Positions 35,101 to 47,265 of a DNA stretch of 64,000 nt are shown here, piece by piece; the first letter of the stretch is position 1, and the number at the start of each line of letters is the position of its first letter. Made by a program: the position numbers and the translations under genes. The notes beneath the pieces were generated by a model. The model searched no databases. It had not been told where the DNA came from and saw nothing but the letters and a program-made list of their open reading frames with translations. The stretch covers positions 124,001-188,000 of the forward strand of contig SKCR01018446.1 in assembly GCA_019454045.1 (NCBI GenBank), read 5' to 3'. Source of the DNA: Zanthoxylum bungeanum (taxonomy: Eukaryota > Streptophyta > Magnoliopsida > Sapindales > Rutaceae).

Positions 35101-37623
35101 TGTTATGGTTGGTGCTTAGAGTGACAATCCGGATCGTATTTATGTCCAATTCATGAATACGATCAATGCCTTTTTCCATAATATTACTTATTTAATGGTA
35201 GCACCTCTTGTCTTTTATACACAGATTCGATCTAATTATGATTAGATATCTAATTATGATTAGATTGAAACTAAATTTGATTTAGTGATACGTGTATATT
35301 AGACAAAGACCCTAGGATTTACAACGTAGTGCGCAGTTACAACATAGTTTGTAATTGATATTGGGAAGCGTCACTATAAGTTATATATCCTTAAATAAAG
35401 TTCCTGGTCTAGATTTACTAACACGGGTTGGTTAGTAAAATCCGCTGAAACCAGTGCATGTCGTATATCGTGACTTGATCTGATGGTTTATCCCAATGAA
35501 CCATGAGTCTCGGGAGACTCATATAGATATGTAGGTGTTTATTTGATAAACACTGAACGACTCACTGAAGATTTCCTAATATATGGTACACCAACTTCAA
35601 TAGGAATCTTCTCGAGTTAGGCGAGCATAGTGGTCCTTCGACTTGAGATACCAAAGTGGATATATGAGTTATCCTGCACACTTTGATGGCATTCACGTCA
35701 CTGATCTATTTAGATCAGACCTCCGCCTGTTCATTGGGTGTAGATTGATGCTCATGATATCATGTGCGTATCAAAATAGAATCTGTCAGTCCTGTGTACA
35801 TGGCATAGGTATCATGCACGTGTTTGCGATCTAGTAAATCCATGGTCGTGGTATAACTTCGGAAACAAGTTCTGAGTGTTATTTAGAGATCTTAAATTTG
35901 AAAGTCGACTATATTATACCATACTGATTTGACGTTCTTATCTATATCCCTGGTATAATATGGATAGCCTGTGACAGAGGGATTATACGTATGCAATGAC
36001 CTCGACTTGCATAGTTTAGCGAGATTATCTGTGGTCGTCATAATTCATGAGTGGGTGAATTATGGACACGAAATTGGATTTCGTGACGGATAAACCTAAA
36101 CTTAGAGAGTCCCACAATATGAAGTGTACTCTTTGAGCACTCGGGCAACGCGTTATGATTAATACAGATTATTTATAATACTTCACCTGATTAAATGAGT
36201 TAATTCAAATCGTTTAAACGATTAAACGAAAACACATGCATAAGGGCATTTTTGGTCATCAATAATTAATGTGTATTTGTATTTGATACAAAATTTGATT
36301 TGATACATATTAATTATTTGTCCAATGAGTTTTTGACACATTCCATAAATATATGTATTTATTATTTAATGTAAATAAATATATATATATATATAATAAC
36401 AATTATATTAATTAATTATTTAGATATTTAATTGTTAAATATTTAAATAATTAAATGATAAACTTTTTTCATAATAGTTATGCTAAATGTTTAATTATAA
36501 TTGGTTACATGTGACATGCTTTAATTAAAATTTAGGTGTGCAAATATGATTTGCTAACATAAAGTTTAATCTTAATTTATTGAATTAAATTGTAAAAATG
36601 ACAAAAATACCCTTCCTAAAGTCAGTTTAGCTTCTTTTAATTTAGAAAATTTTGTTTTCTTCAATATGAGGGCTTCCATTGCCGAATAACATCTTCAAAA
36701 ACCTCTCAAATTGTTGCTTGATGATTCAAGTTGTGAAATGAAGAAAATCAAGAAAATGGCTTAAGGAATTAGAGGATTAAAGGTAATTCTACATACCCCT
36801 AAAGCTTAGAAATCTTATTTCCTGTTTCTTGAAGATCTAGTGAGATCTAGGGTTTCTTATTTTCTATAAATTTTGGGCTTTTGGTTTTGGAGGATGGATT
36901 TGGAAGCTTATTGCATCTGTGAAGTAGAATTGGATAATATTATTGTAATATTTATTCAATTTGATCATTTGATGATATGTTTCCATTCTAGAATGTTATG
37001 ACCATTCTTTTAATTCCTAGAATTATTCTTGGATGGTTCATTTGTGGTGACTTTGATTGGTGTTAAGATTAATTAGATTAATATTGAAAAATTGGATTTT
37101 AAGCATGAAAAATTGATATTTTTGCTTCTGGATCAGATCTGGAAATACTATTCATATGGTGATGAAAATAATGTCATATAAATGTATTGGATGTGTTTTG
37201 GGTGTTGGAAGAATTGCCGGAAATTATTTCGGAGTTGAAATAAGCGAAAACGGCGTTACCGTGTGAGTTTTGAGCCAACCGGGTGACAGCTGCCCAAACA
37301 GTGAATTTGTCACTGTTCAGGTAGCCCATGAAATGCCCTAATACTATTGGGGCTGACCTGGGTAGCCCTCATGTGCATTGGGTACTCGGTTCGATCAAAA
37401 ACGCGTTTTGTGCCATTTTGTGGAAAAACGTTTTCATAAAATTTCGCGACGTTTCTTAGTTATTTATGTCGTTATTTGATATCAAATAAATATGTTTAGG
37501 TGAAATATGAAAAAATTATTCATATTGGATATTGAATAATTTATTCGGTAATTTTAAAAGTTTTAAAATTATGATTTTGCCCGAATAGAGCTTCCGCCGC
37601 GCCCGCGCCCAAAAACCCCAACA
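35101..37623 (+). repeat. Solo LTR of an F-type copia (2523 bp) with target duplication
   Basis: It starts TGTTATGGTTGGTGCTTAG, like the copia F LTR, and ends accccaaca. It is flanked by actgt on both sides (35096-35100 and 37624-37628). The uninterrupted counterpart at 26025-26060 reads straight through the site. No internal region is present, so it arose by LTR-LTR recombination. It contains no credible gene; an (AT)n run lies at 36379-36401. Confidence 0.92.
35440..35760 (-). repeat. Inverted repeat of 34733-35070
   Basis: The solo LTR carries in reverse the sequence found in the host LTR fragment, for example gagtctcccgagactcatgg at 34960 against its reverse complement at 35505. The arms are about 300 bp with a loop of about 380 bp. 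Confidence 0.85.
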
Positions 37624-37667
37624 ACTGTTATGATACTGCTCAATATCAGTTGCGACGTTTTTGCAAC

Positions 37668-39606
37668 TGTAGAAGCAAAGTGGGGTTTACCGCTATGCCT
37701 ATAATATTTGGCAACCACGACACTGTTGGGCTCGCAGCCCATAGAGAGTATGGGTTAGCCTGCGGGGGACTAAACCGGAGAATAAATGAGTCGCCACCCA
37801 GTGTGAACCGGAAAATATTTAAGGCCACACTCACCCTTCGCAAGGGAAGACCTCAAACCGTTGGGTTCGAAGTGGTCCCTTACTTATGCCAGTATAATGG
37901 ACGGGTTCACATAATGGTATAGCCAAGTCTTAATGTAATTCATGCATAAAAGCAATAAAAATGTAATAACATACCCAACAAAAATAATAATCACAATAAC
38001 ATAGTTCCAAAAGCACATTAAATTAAGAAATACAATATGCGTTCATGAAAATTATAATAAACAATCAAAAGCAGGAAAAACATCAATAAATAATTAGCAA
38101 ACAAAAAAGGGTTAATTACGCATATACGAGTATTTCCCGAGTGGCACATGGAGTTGTATCCCAAGTACAGACCGCACTACCATCCATTCGAATTCGGCTA
38201 CGGAATTTACGTTTGGGTTACCATCCGATATACCACAAGGAATAATAACACACATAATCATCAATGCAATGTAAACAGACATAAAAATATACGCGAAATA
38301 ATATAATGATGCATATATGACTAATCATCAATATGAACAAACATAAACAAAATAAAGACGAAATAATTAAATAACAATAAAAGTGCTAAATAGATAAAAA
38401 AAGATAACTAACGAAATGCCAAAGAAAGAAAAAAAATATGACTAGAAATTTGGCTGTCTTTGATGTAGGACTTCGCATACCCGGCTGGATGTATTTCACA
38501 TCCAGCCCAGCATGTAGCGTCTGGAACTATAAATATGGAAAAGGTGCCCACAGGTCTTACCTTTTAAGTTTCTTTCTCGGAAGTGCGTTAGGCCGTCGCC
38601 AGAAGGATCGCTGGTTCACTATTTCTGGTTGTTGTTTTCTGGTTGTTATTTTACTATTTTCTGATTGCTGTTTATGGTTGTTTTTGGCTGCTATTTTGCT
38701 ATTTTCTGATTGCTATTTTTGGTTGTGTTTGGCTTCTGTTTTTGGCTGATTGTTTTGGTTTTTTTTGCAATTATTTTTGGTTGTTTTTTGCTGCTGTTTT
38801 TTGTAGTTTTTGGCTGCTATTTTTTTGTGGTTCTGGTTTGCTATTTTGGTGTTGTTTTTTGGTGGTTCTGGTTTGCTGTTTCTGTTTTTTTTTGGTGGTT
38901 CTGGTTTGCTGTTTTGGTGCTTTTTTTTTTGTTGTTTTTTTCTCGTTTTTTTTTGTGATGGTTGGCTGGTTGTTGTTTTGGGTTTTTTGTTGTTTGTCTC
39001 TCGGAGATGCTCTAGGGTTTTTATTTGTTGTTTTTTTGGTGGTGTTGTCTCAAAGAAGAAGAAAACGCCTCTAGGATTTCCGTCCAAGAAAAGAAGAAGA
39101 GCCCTCTCTTGATGATGATTTGGTCCCCTTTTTATAATGATTTGAAGGGGTCTCCAAATAGGGAAACAAATCATGGAAATTTGGGGAATATATTATCATA
39201 TTATTTTGGGAATAAAATCTCATGAATTTGGTGATGAGGATATCTCAAATCTTGTTAATTTGGTAAGGATGGGATCTCAAATCTTGTTAAATTGGTGAGG
39301 ATGAGATCCCAAAATCTCATTAAATTAGAAAGTTATTTTATTTGGGGGTGCATGGTCAGAGGGTGGATGGGCCAATTGCATTGGGGCTTGGGCCGAGGCT
39401 GGGGCTGATGGATCGAGGCTATGGTTTGAAACAGAGGCTTGAATGAGTGAATCTGAGGCGGGCTAGTGAGTCTGAATATGATGAGGGGCTAATTTTGGAG
39501 GTTTTCCTTCCTTTTGGCTTTCGTTTTTCGTAACTTCCGCAAATTTTCAGGTAGTGCCTCCATACGAGGCTCATCATCGGGCTTATAAAAAAATGCAATG
39601 TCTACA
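37668..39606 (-). repeat. Tat/Ogre-like element T, 3' LTR
   Basis: On the minus strand it begins TGTAGACATTGCATTTTTT at 39606 after the polypurine tract and ends near 37668. Landmarks shared with 60789-60957 and 61892-64000 are the gactaaaccggagaat block, gagtcgccaccc, ttaaggcc(g/a)cactcaccc and the ggattcggctacggaattta region. A TTATAAAAAGG box lies at about 39127-39137 on the minus strand. The left edge is less certain than the right one. Confidence 0.75.
38620..38990 (+). repeat. Low-complexity GTTTT-rich tract
   Basis: Repeats of the type tggttgtttttggctgctattttg fill the LTR centre. They create several long but meaningless frames on both strands. Confidence 0.85.
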
Positions 39607-39622
39607 ATCGCCCCCACTTTGA
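39607..39622 (-). other. Polypurine tract of element T
   Basis: On the minus strand TCAAAGTGGGGGCGAT ends directly at the LTR start. The second Tat copy at 31591 has nearly the same tract. Confidence 0.8.
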
Positions 39623-39689
39623 TGGGGCTTGTACAGTGTGTGATAATGACAACCCTATCAAAGTCATGCATGTATTTTTATTTACCTCA

Positions 39690-40500
39690 TTCGTCGGTCG
39701 TTGCCGGAGATGCTTCGATCTCTGGGATTTATTCCTGAACAGAGTTGAGTTGATGGTGAGGTGCTTTAACCCCGGGATTTATTCCTGAACCTTGCTGGGT
39801 GTGAGATGCTTCGATCTCTGAAGCACTTCGACCGCTTGGATTCATTCCCGAACTGAGTTGAGTTGATGGCGAGGTGCTTCGACCCCCTGGGATTCATTCC
39901 CGAACCATGCTGGGTGTGAGATTCTTCGATCTCTGAGGCGCTTCGACCTCTGGAATTCATTCCTGAACTAATTTGAGTTGATGGCGATGTGCTTCGACCC
40001 TTGAGATTCATTCCCGAACCATACTGGGTGTGAGATACTTCGATCTTTGAGGCGCTTCAGCCTATAGGATTCATTCCGGAACTGAGTTGAGTTGATGGCG
40101 AGGTTCTTCGACCCCTGGGATTCATCCCCGAACCATGTTGGGTGTGAGATGCTTCGATCTCTGAGGCGCTTCGACCTCTGGGATTCATTCCCGAACTAAG
40201 TTGAGTTGATGGCGAGATGCTTCGACCCCTAGGATTCATTCCCGAACTATATTGGGTGTGAGATACTTCGATCTCTGAGGCACTTCGACCTATGGGATTC
40301 ATTTTCGAACTGAGTTGAGTTGATGGCGAGGTGCTTCGACCCCTGGGATTCATTCCTGAACCATGTTAGGTGTGAGATGCTTCGATCTCTGAGGTGCTTC
40401 GACCTCTGGGATTCATTCCCAAAAATGTTGGGTGTGTGATGCTTAGATCTCTGAGGTGCTTCGACCTCTGGTATTCATTCCCGAACTAAATGGGTGATGG
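39690..40500 (-). repeat. 114-bp tandem array in the 3' tail of element T, in frame
   Basis: About six units spaced 113-115 bp (anchors gatgg at 39752, 39865, 39980, 40094, 40208, 40322) lie between integrase and the polypurine tract. Read on the minus strand a unit gives 38 residues made of two similar halves, each starting MNPRGRS: MNPRGRSTSPSTQLSSG and MNPRGRSASEIEVSHTQHG. Frames 39766-40011 and 40057-40353 are open over several units. Decayed units continue to about 40700. Variable tandem repeats in this position are known from Tat elements and can seed satellite DNA (established knowledge). Confidence 0.85.
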
Positions 40501-40961
40501 CGTTTTGGTCCATCTGCGTGACTATTCGATCCACTGGGGATTTTTTTCTATAATGATGAGGTGCTTCAACCTCTGGGATTCATTCCCAAGCTGTTGATAG
40601 TATGGGCCTCGACCCTAGGATTCCTTCCTTAATTGTCGAATTGATGGTGGTGAGGCACTTCGACCCCTGATCCATCCTCATTCCCGAGGTTATTCTCCAT
40701 TCTCAGAGTTCTTTTCCAATCCCGGAGTTCCTCTCTATTCTTTGAGTTGCTCGTCCTTGCCGCTTTTTCTTTATCTTCAAAGACTGCGAACACAAAACAA
40801 AAATTGTGTGTATGTGTATGCGACGTGTATGCATGGATGCATTCCCTATTCTGATGGGGTTTCTTTGTCCTATTGGCTTGATGTCATCTTTGATTAGGTA
40901 TTCCTTGCACTAGAGGGTTTTCTTCACCCCTTTTAGTAATCCTTTTGGCCTTTGGTGCCCT
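40501..40961 (-). other. Decayed part of the T 3' tail
   Basis: No gene is visible. It holds degenerate halves of the 114-bp unit to about 40670, then cattcccgaggttattctcc-type repeats also found at 41880-41970, then plain sequence. Confidence 0.6.
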
Positions 40962-41760
40962 TTGCCTATAAAAAGCTTTGATCGCCCCATTGGCCTGCTT
41001 ACAGTTTCCTTCTGCCTATTCTCCTCTGGTGATTGCTCAATTCTCTTTGGTCTTATGGTTCAAGATCCCGTAGTGTCCCTTATAGTTTCCTTATGCCAAT
41101 TCTCCTCTGGTGATTGCTCAATTCTCTTTGGTCCAATGGCTCAAGATCCCGTTGTGTCCCTTATTCGCGGGGTGGTAGACTGGTTACCTGGCTCAGTTTT
41201 CTGCTCTTCGTGACCTACACCGGGTCAAGGTGGATTACGCCTCTTTGAAAACGGCCTAATCCTTTTGGGATACTGAAAATCATGTCTTTCGACTCCCAGA
41301 TTTCGAAATATATCCTCTCTCTGAGGAGTTTGTTGCCATTCTCGGCTTGCATTTTTCTCTTACTACCCTTCTCGGATACTAAAAATCATGTCTTATGATT
41401 CCCGATGCTTTCCTTTGTTGTCCTAATGATGCGGAAAAGATATTGCCTTGTGCTTCGTCTATTGAGTTACATGTCATTTTACGTTTATCATCCAAGATTG
41501 AGGTAGGGTCCCGTCCCTGGAGGGGTGTAGTCTTGTTCTGTATCTTGGCCCAATACCTCTTAGTGGGTTGTGATAGTACGAGAGGTGACTATCATTTATT
41601 GCACATTATCGAGGGAATCCGATGTGGTCATGATCCCTCCCTCGTTATCTTGGCCGAGACCCTTCATAGTTTAGACAGGATAATGCACCATCCTGCAAGC
41701 CGATTTCTTGGGAGTCCATTTATCTTGCAGGTCCATCCTATCTTTTGCCTAAGCTGTCCT
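40962..41760 (+). pseudogene. Antisense DUF7745/plant-mobile-domain-like pseudogene in element T
   Basis: Reading on the + strand, opposite to T, gives RVKVDYASLKTA, FWDTENHVFRLPDFEIYPL and SEEFVAILG at about 41219-41345. After a stop, the frame 41395-41778 continues with WRGVVLFCILAQYLLVGC, HIIEGIRCGHDPSLVILAETL and HSLDRI, then FLGSPFILQV. This order resembles the DUF7745 domain common in plant retroelement-linked proteins. It is recognised by eye, not by search. Its place between integrase and the 3' LTR, in antisense, fits the extra antisense frames described in some Tat elements. Stops near 41260 and 41379 and a frameshift near 41210 kill it. A possible start is the ATG at 40962. Confidence 0.6.
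41003..41164 (+). repeat. 81-bp direct duplication, in frame
   Basis: Two 81-bp units (41003-41083 and 41084-41164) each read FSSGDCSILFG and QDPVVSLI on the + strand. A length of 27 codons keeps the frame. Confidence 0.85.
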
Positions 41761-42300
41761 TTTGGATTTTCAACTTAGCAGATTTCTCTATATCTTGGCT
41801 GAGTCACCTTCTCAGGTTTTCAACTCAGCGAGCTAAAAATTTTTTCTCTTTTTTTTTCTTTCCTCATTCTCGAGGCTTTTTGCTCATCCTCATTCCCGAG
41901 GTTGTTCTCCATTCTTGGAGTTGCTCGTCCTCATTCCCGAGGTTTCTCACCATTCTTGGAGTTCTTCTCCTAGATCTTCTGATCTTGGTCTAGCATCTAA
42001 GAAATAAAAGACGTGATTTGTAATTACTTGACTCTAATCTTTCCCGATTAGCTGGGATTTATGCAATCTATGAACATCTTGAACACTTGTTTCAATAAAG
42101 GTGTTTGCATTACTTCTTAGTACATATGTAGGAAATAATAAATTGCATTGCGAGGATACCTCTGTCGCTAACTGTTCCTCACAGAATTTACAATTAACCA
42201 TTTTTCTTGCTCACACATGCTCTATATTTTGCTTGGGCTGTCCTTTGCGGATTTTCAACCCAACGAGCCATTTTTTTATACAAAGTATTGTTTCAGCCTG
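41761..42300 (-). other. Spacer between antisense pseudogene and T integrase
   Basis: No gene is visible. It contains two ttttcaac(t/c)(c/t)agc-type boxes, the tcattcccgaggtt repeats at 41880-41970, and a T-rich run near 41840. Confidence 0.5.
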
Positions 42301-43245
42301 TCCACGTTGATGGACTCGGTGAACTCGTTCCCTTCCAAATCGGACAGTCTCACTGCCCCATTCTTCATCACCTTCTTATCTAGGTAGGGCCCTTCCTAAT
42401 TGGGCCTGAATTTCCCCTTGGGTCCATTATCAGTGGCTTCGACTGCTTGAGCACTAGATCATCTTCCCTAATCTATGTGGGATGCACTTTCTTGTTGAAC
42501 GCCCGGGCCAACCTCTTCTGGTATAGCTGCACGTGGTGTAAGGCCTTTATCATTTTCTCATCCAGTAATGCTAGCTGTTCGAACCTCTGCGAGGCCCATT
42601 CCTCCTCAGGTAATCCTGCCTTTGCCAGTACCTACATTGACTGTATCTCTATTTCCACTGGTATCACTGCCTTCATCCCGTAAACCAAAGCATATGGTGT
42701 GGCTCACATTTCTGTTCTCACCGAAGTTCTATTCCCCCCACATGGCGTATGACAGTTTGTCAGCCTAATCTTTATAACTTTTCGTCATCTTAGCTAGTAT
42801 TTTATTTATGGTTTTATTGGCCGCCTCCACCGCCCCATTAGTCTGTGGCCTGTAAGGTGATGATTTGTGATGCCATATCCCATACTTCTACAACATCGCC
42901 TTTGTTTCTCCCTGAAATTGGACTCCATTGTCTGTCACTATGTGATGTGGCATTTCGTACCGATATACTATATTACGGGATATGAAATTAGCCATCTGCT
43001 TCACCGTAACATTTCGAAATGACTCGACTTCCACCCATTTCGAAAATTATTCTACCACCACTACTATGAAGCGGTGTCCATTTGATGAATGTGGCCTGAT
43101 TTCTACAATCATGTCAATACCTCATGCTGAGAAAAGCCATGGTTCTAACAGTCCATGAAATTTCGTAGGCGACAAATGGTTCAAGTTGTCATGTGCCTGG
43201 CAATCGTGACAGTGCTTCACCAGCTTTGCACAGTCAACTTCCATG
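42301..43245 (-). pseudogene. Element T integrase (Ty3/gypsy, Tat type)
   Basis: The minus strand reads from 43245 down: VDCAKLVKHCHDCQ (second half of the zinc finger), GIDMIVEI, SNGHRFIVVVVE, FSKWVEVESF, HHIVTDNGVQFQGE, SPYRPQTNGAVEAANKTI and then the carboxy part LDEKMIKALHHVQLYQKRLARAFNKKV. The three acidic catalytic residues (D of GID, D of TDNG, E of AVEAAN) are present. Stops occur, for example near 43125, 43050 and 42890. The enzyme joined element cDNA to host DNA. The first half of the zinc finger lies beyond copia D at 53276-53380. Confidence 0.88.
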
Positions 43246-45169
43246 TGTTGGACAATTATGACCCATAGCGTTTTTATTTGTAAAAGACATTGTGGTTTTT
43301 GTACAAATTAACTATGTGACAATGGAAATTGCTATTTTATCATTTTGCAATTAGATTACTTGAATAAATAAATGATAAAAGTCCTTATGATTAGTTCCGG
43401 ATTATATAATATGAGACAATATCAATCCATGAAGTTTTAATCATTAAATATCCATAGTCGTAGTATTATCGAGACTAGACATCGATATTGCGGAATAGAC
43501 TAGTATTGCACTTGTGCGCGTTGTAGGAGCATAACGACATAGTTCTCATATATTTAAGTATGGAATACTTATGAAAGTGTGATAGGAGGTTGTGTTTACC
43601 GATGGTACGGGAACAGCTTCGCTCTGGATAGACCCATCGGAATCCCATTGGTAGTATGACTATGTGTCTATGGAAATCCGATTCAGGGTAGGTGTATTCG
43701 GTCTTAACCAGAGACTTTCATCACTAGTACTTGCGACAATCAATACGCTTTGGTTTTGGTCGTCCGGGACTTTAACAGGTTCTGTGTACGCCTTTTCTGA
43801 GTTTATTGAGAATCGTAGTGTATTGGGTGTGATGTCAAGACGGAAGTATCACTTCAGTCATATGGGGATGATGATCACGTAGGGATACATAACTGGTTCT
43901 CTATTATGTTGCAACTATCGGAATAATATGACAAGGTCATGATTATCCGATTAAGAGACTAGTTGCTTGTGATCCGATATATGCTTCGTACGTGGCAGAC
44001 ACTATTCCGATATATGCAATACGCAATACTACGTATACTACGCCTGTTATAGATTATATATTCCTTAAAGAATATTTCTGGAGAATTGGGTAGGCACGGT
44101 GCTTTGCTAGAAGCTAACCATGTCTTGTAAATCGGTAAGAACGTGGTACCGGGTACGCACGTATTCGGATAGTCCGACGACCGGATTTACTGCCAACATA
44201 TCCAGGGATCTCATGGGTCGCTTCCCGAAGATTCAACGATGACGTATGACTCGAACATAATTAATCTGGGATTAATTAGTAGAGAGAGAAAATTAATATA
44301 GGATTAATTACAACGAGAATTTATATGGGATAAAATTCAATTAAAAGAGAGAGAACAATTATTCGGAATTAATCGATTAAAATAATATATTGATATATTA
44401 AATAAATTGGATTTCATAACGGAATTAAAATTGGATTTTAATTCGGGCGAAAAAATTAATTTAGAATTAATTCGCGAGCGACTTTAATAGTAATTTTGCT
44501 AGACATAATTATTTAATTAAATTTGATTTAATTTCGTCGCAACGGAAAATTCGTTAATTCGGAATTAACGAACCCGAGCTCGGAATGTTTTTACGGGCCC
44601 ACTCGGATTTTGAATTCAAGTGGGTCCCACATGTCACATCACAAGTCACATCACTTGTCTTTCTTATCACTTTTTGTGATGTGATGTTGGCTTGTTTTTC
44701 ACACAACTTAGTAAAGTCATGGACATTTTACCAACTTTGGATTTTGGTATTACTTTACATTTTGATTTTTGAAATCAATTAATTTGGTAACACATTCACT
44801 CATCTCTCTTATCATTCTTCTTCTGCTCTCTCACGCCATTTGCACTCTCCCTCTCTTGGACTTGGCTTGGCCGAAACTTACCAAGAGTAAATGAAGAAAT
44901 TTTGTTGCAATTTGTTCTAGTGCTAGCACACAAAAAATCATACAAAGGTGATAGGGAAACCATTCCCTAGAGTTTGGAATCCTTTCTTAAAGCTTGGAGC
45001 TTGACACTCAACATTGGAAAAGCTTGGAGCAACTTCAAAAGAAGCAAAAATTTTGAACTCTACACATCCTATAACCGATCATTGTGAGTATAATTCCGCT
45101 ATACTTCTTTGCGTATTTACACATCTTTCATGCTTAATATGATCTTGGTTTGTTCATTTGAACCCAACA
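43246..45169 (+). repeat. Copia D 5' LTR (1924 bp)
   Basis: It starts TGTTGGACAATTATGACCC and ends aacccaaca. It pairs with 51314-53275. The frame 43664-43882 inside it recurs in the other LTRs and follows from their sequence conservation; I do not call it a gene. Confidence 0.95.
45084..45089 (+). promoter_or_regulatory. Candidate splice donor in copia D 5' LTR
   Basis: GTGAGT follows CCGATCATT, 86 bp before the LTR end, with ATAATT next. The 3' LTR copy has GC in place of GT (53190). Pairing with the acceptor at 47305 would remove 2222 bp. Confidence 0.45.
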
Positions 45170-45170
45170 A

Positions 45171-45182
45171 TGGTATCAGAGC
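45171..45182 (+). other. Primer-binding site of copia D
   Basis: TGGTATCAGAGC is the perfect plant tRNA-Met-type site, one base after the LTR. Confidence 0.92.
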
Positions 45183-46769
45183 ATATTTAAGCATGCAATT
45201 GAATTAGGGTTCTTAATCTAAAATTTGGGTATTTTTGATTTGAGCATGATTTGATCAAATTATTTGTTTGAGTATGCTTAGATAATGATAACTAAGAGTT
45301 ATGCATGATCAATTTTATGAAAATTAATTGGATTAATTTTCCCCAAATTACATTGCTTGGCCGAATGTAAGCATGAACCCTAATGTCATGGTGATTTTGA
45401 TTTTAGACCATTAGATATGTTTAAAATGATTGGATAAATTGATTTTTGATTTAATTGGATTGAAATCAAAATTAATGAAGAAAATTCCATAATACCGTGA
45501 CATGTAGTAGCATGTAATGAGTTGATTTTATTTCAATTATGTTGGACATGAATTGAATATAATAAAGCATGATTAATTATGTAAATTGGTATTTTGGAAA
45601 TGTTCATTTAAATAATTAATTATGGCTATACATTTTAATTAATTAAATTGTGAAATTTGGAATATTAGAATTTAATTAATTTAGGCTTAATTTGGAATTG
45701 GGCTAAAATTGTTGTATTTGGGCCTAATGGGCTTGGTTGGCCCAAGTTGGTTTAGGACAATTGGATTGGATCCAAATTGGGCCTAAACCATTCCATTAAG
45801 TCCAAATATAATAAATGGGCCTTTTAAAATTTAATTGGGCCTAATCGGCCAAAATTAATTTTGTGGCAAATGGTGATTCCTTATCGGGCTTTGGTTGCCA
45901 AAGTCCAGGCCTTAAGAAATTAATTGAAAGCCCATTGGACTTTAATTAATTGACATTGGATGTTAATTGGGCTTTGAGACCCATTAAGATTAGATTTAGA
46001 ATCTAAGTCGTAAAGGCACATTAAAAGTGTAATTATTTAATTTGGAATTAAATAAAGAATTAATATTGAATACAAATTTAATCGGATTTAAAATTGTAGT
46101 TCGATATAATTTGAGATACGCACTTTGAGTACTTATTCTCAAACGAGTTGGACTCACGCAAATCAAATCGTTGTTTGAACATTGGATGATCACTTAATTC
46201 AAAGATTAATTAATTAGATTAGATTGATTGAATAACATGCTTTGTGTGAATACATGAATATATTGTATGAATAATGTATATCGGATGGATATTAGATGGG
46301 TGAGGGAAATTTTGGAAATTGTTGTAATAAATTTAGAATTTATTAAATTGGACCTGCATGTCCAGCCTTTATCTCTCGATTCTTTGTAATTCTCTTCTCA
46401 CCAATTCCCTTCAATATAATGAGGTTTCTTTATTGTATTATGTAATTGGGTAGAAGTTAGAATAGTGCTAGCCGGGGAGAGGAAATTGAGTGATTTGTTC
46501 TAGGAACAATTTGTTAGATATCCATCCGCATGTCATTATTAATTTATTTATCGCGCCTTATTATGCTTTTAGAATGCATGCTTAAGGGTGTATGATGAGA
46601 CCTAATCAAAGATAATAAATTGGTTGCCAATTTACGCGAAAAACCCTCAAACAAATATTAAGCGTTTTCCTTCCATTGAGTGATTCATTCTCAAGATCCA
46701 AGATTGGCATTGGCTTGTTGGCCAAAGTCAAGACCTTTGTCCATCGCGGATGTGTTTGAATCAGGAAGG

Positions 46770-46945
46770 CTTTGTTCCATATCGTATGTCTTGCCCAAGT
46801 TGTGATATGTTGGCCAAAGTCAAGATCACTTCTTGTTCATTGACATCGATTACGAAGCTTTCCAAAGTCAATGGGTCCCGCTTAACTGGAATCATTAAGC
46901 TTGTTGAGCCAAAGCCAAGGCTTAGTTGATTTAGAGGAATAGGTT
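46770..46945 (-). CDS. Conserved antisense frame in copia D leader, no start seen
   Basis: Minus-strand reading gives PLNQLSLGFGSTSLM, VKRDPLTLESFVIDVNE and LTLANISQLGQDIRYG without a stop. The upstream part with a methionine is out of frame here. It is included because the same frame is open in A, C and E. Confidence 0.25.
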
Positions 46946-47265
46946 AGGAAAATATATTGGATATATTGGCATATATATTGTATATATATTTCGGACTTGG
47001 AGGTCCACCTACCGGATCTAGGAATTGGATGAGATCCAATTGATCTTAGAGATCTACCTAGTTAAATATCATACACTTGTTTGCCAAAGTCAAGGTTGTG
47101 TGTTATTTAACGAGATCCTAGCCCACTAGGAAACTAGGTTTCCCGAGTACTCAACAGAGGGTTAGAGGCTCGCCGAAAAATAGTGGGAGGCTAGTATTGA
47201 ATTTGCAATTTCGTTCAAATACTTGCCAAATATGCGCTTTCAAATTATTTCGTCAATTATATATT

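Noticed and set aside
38438..39174. Several long overlapping frames on both strands
   Set aside because: They come from GTTTT-rich low-complexity LTR sequence; overlapping open frames in many registers are expected there.
39690..40500. Possible CRISPR-like array
   Set aside because: Units are contiguous with no unique spacers, and the genome is that of a plant.
43664..43882. LTR frame beginning MSMEIRFRVGVFGLN, also at 11316, 19339 and 21732
   Set aside because: It recurs because the LTR sequence is conserved; its ends vary and it overlaps the untranslated LTR region. Weak coding evidence.
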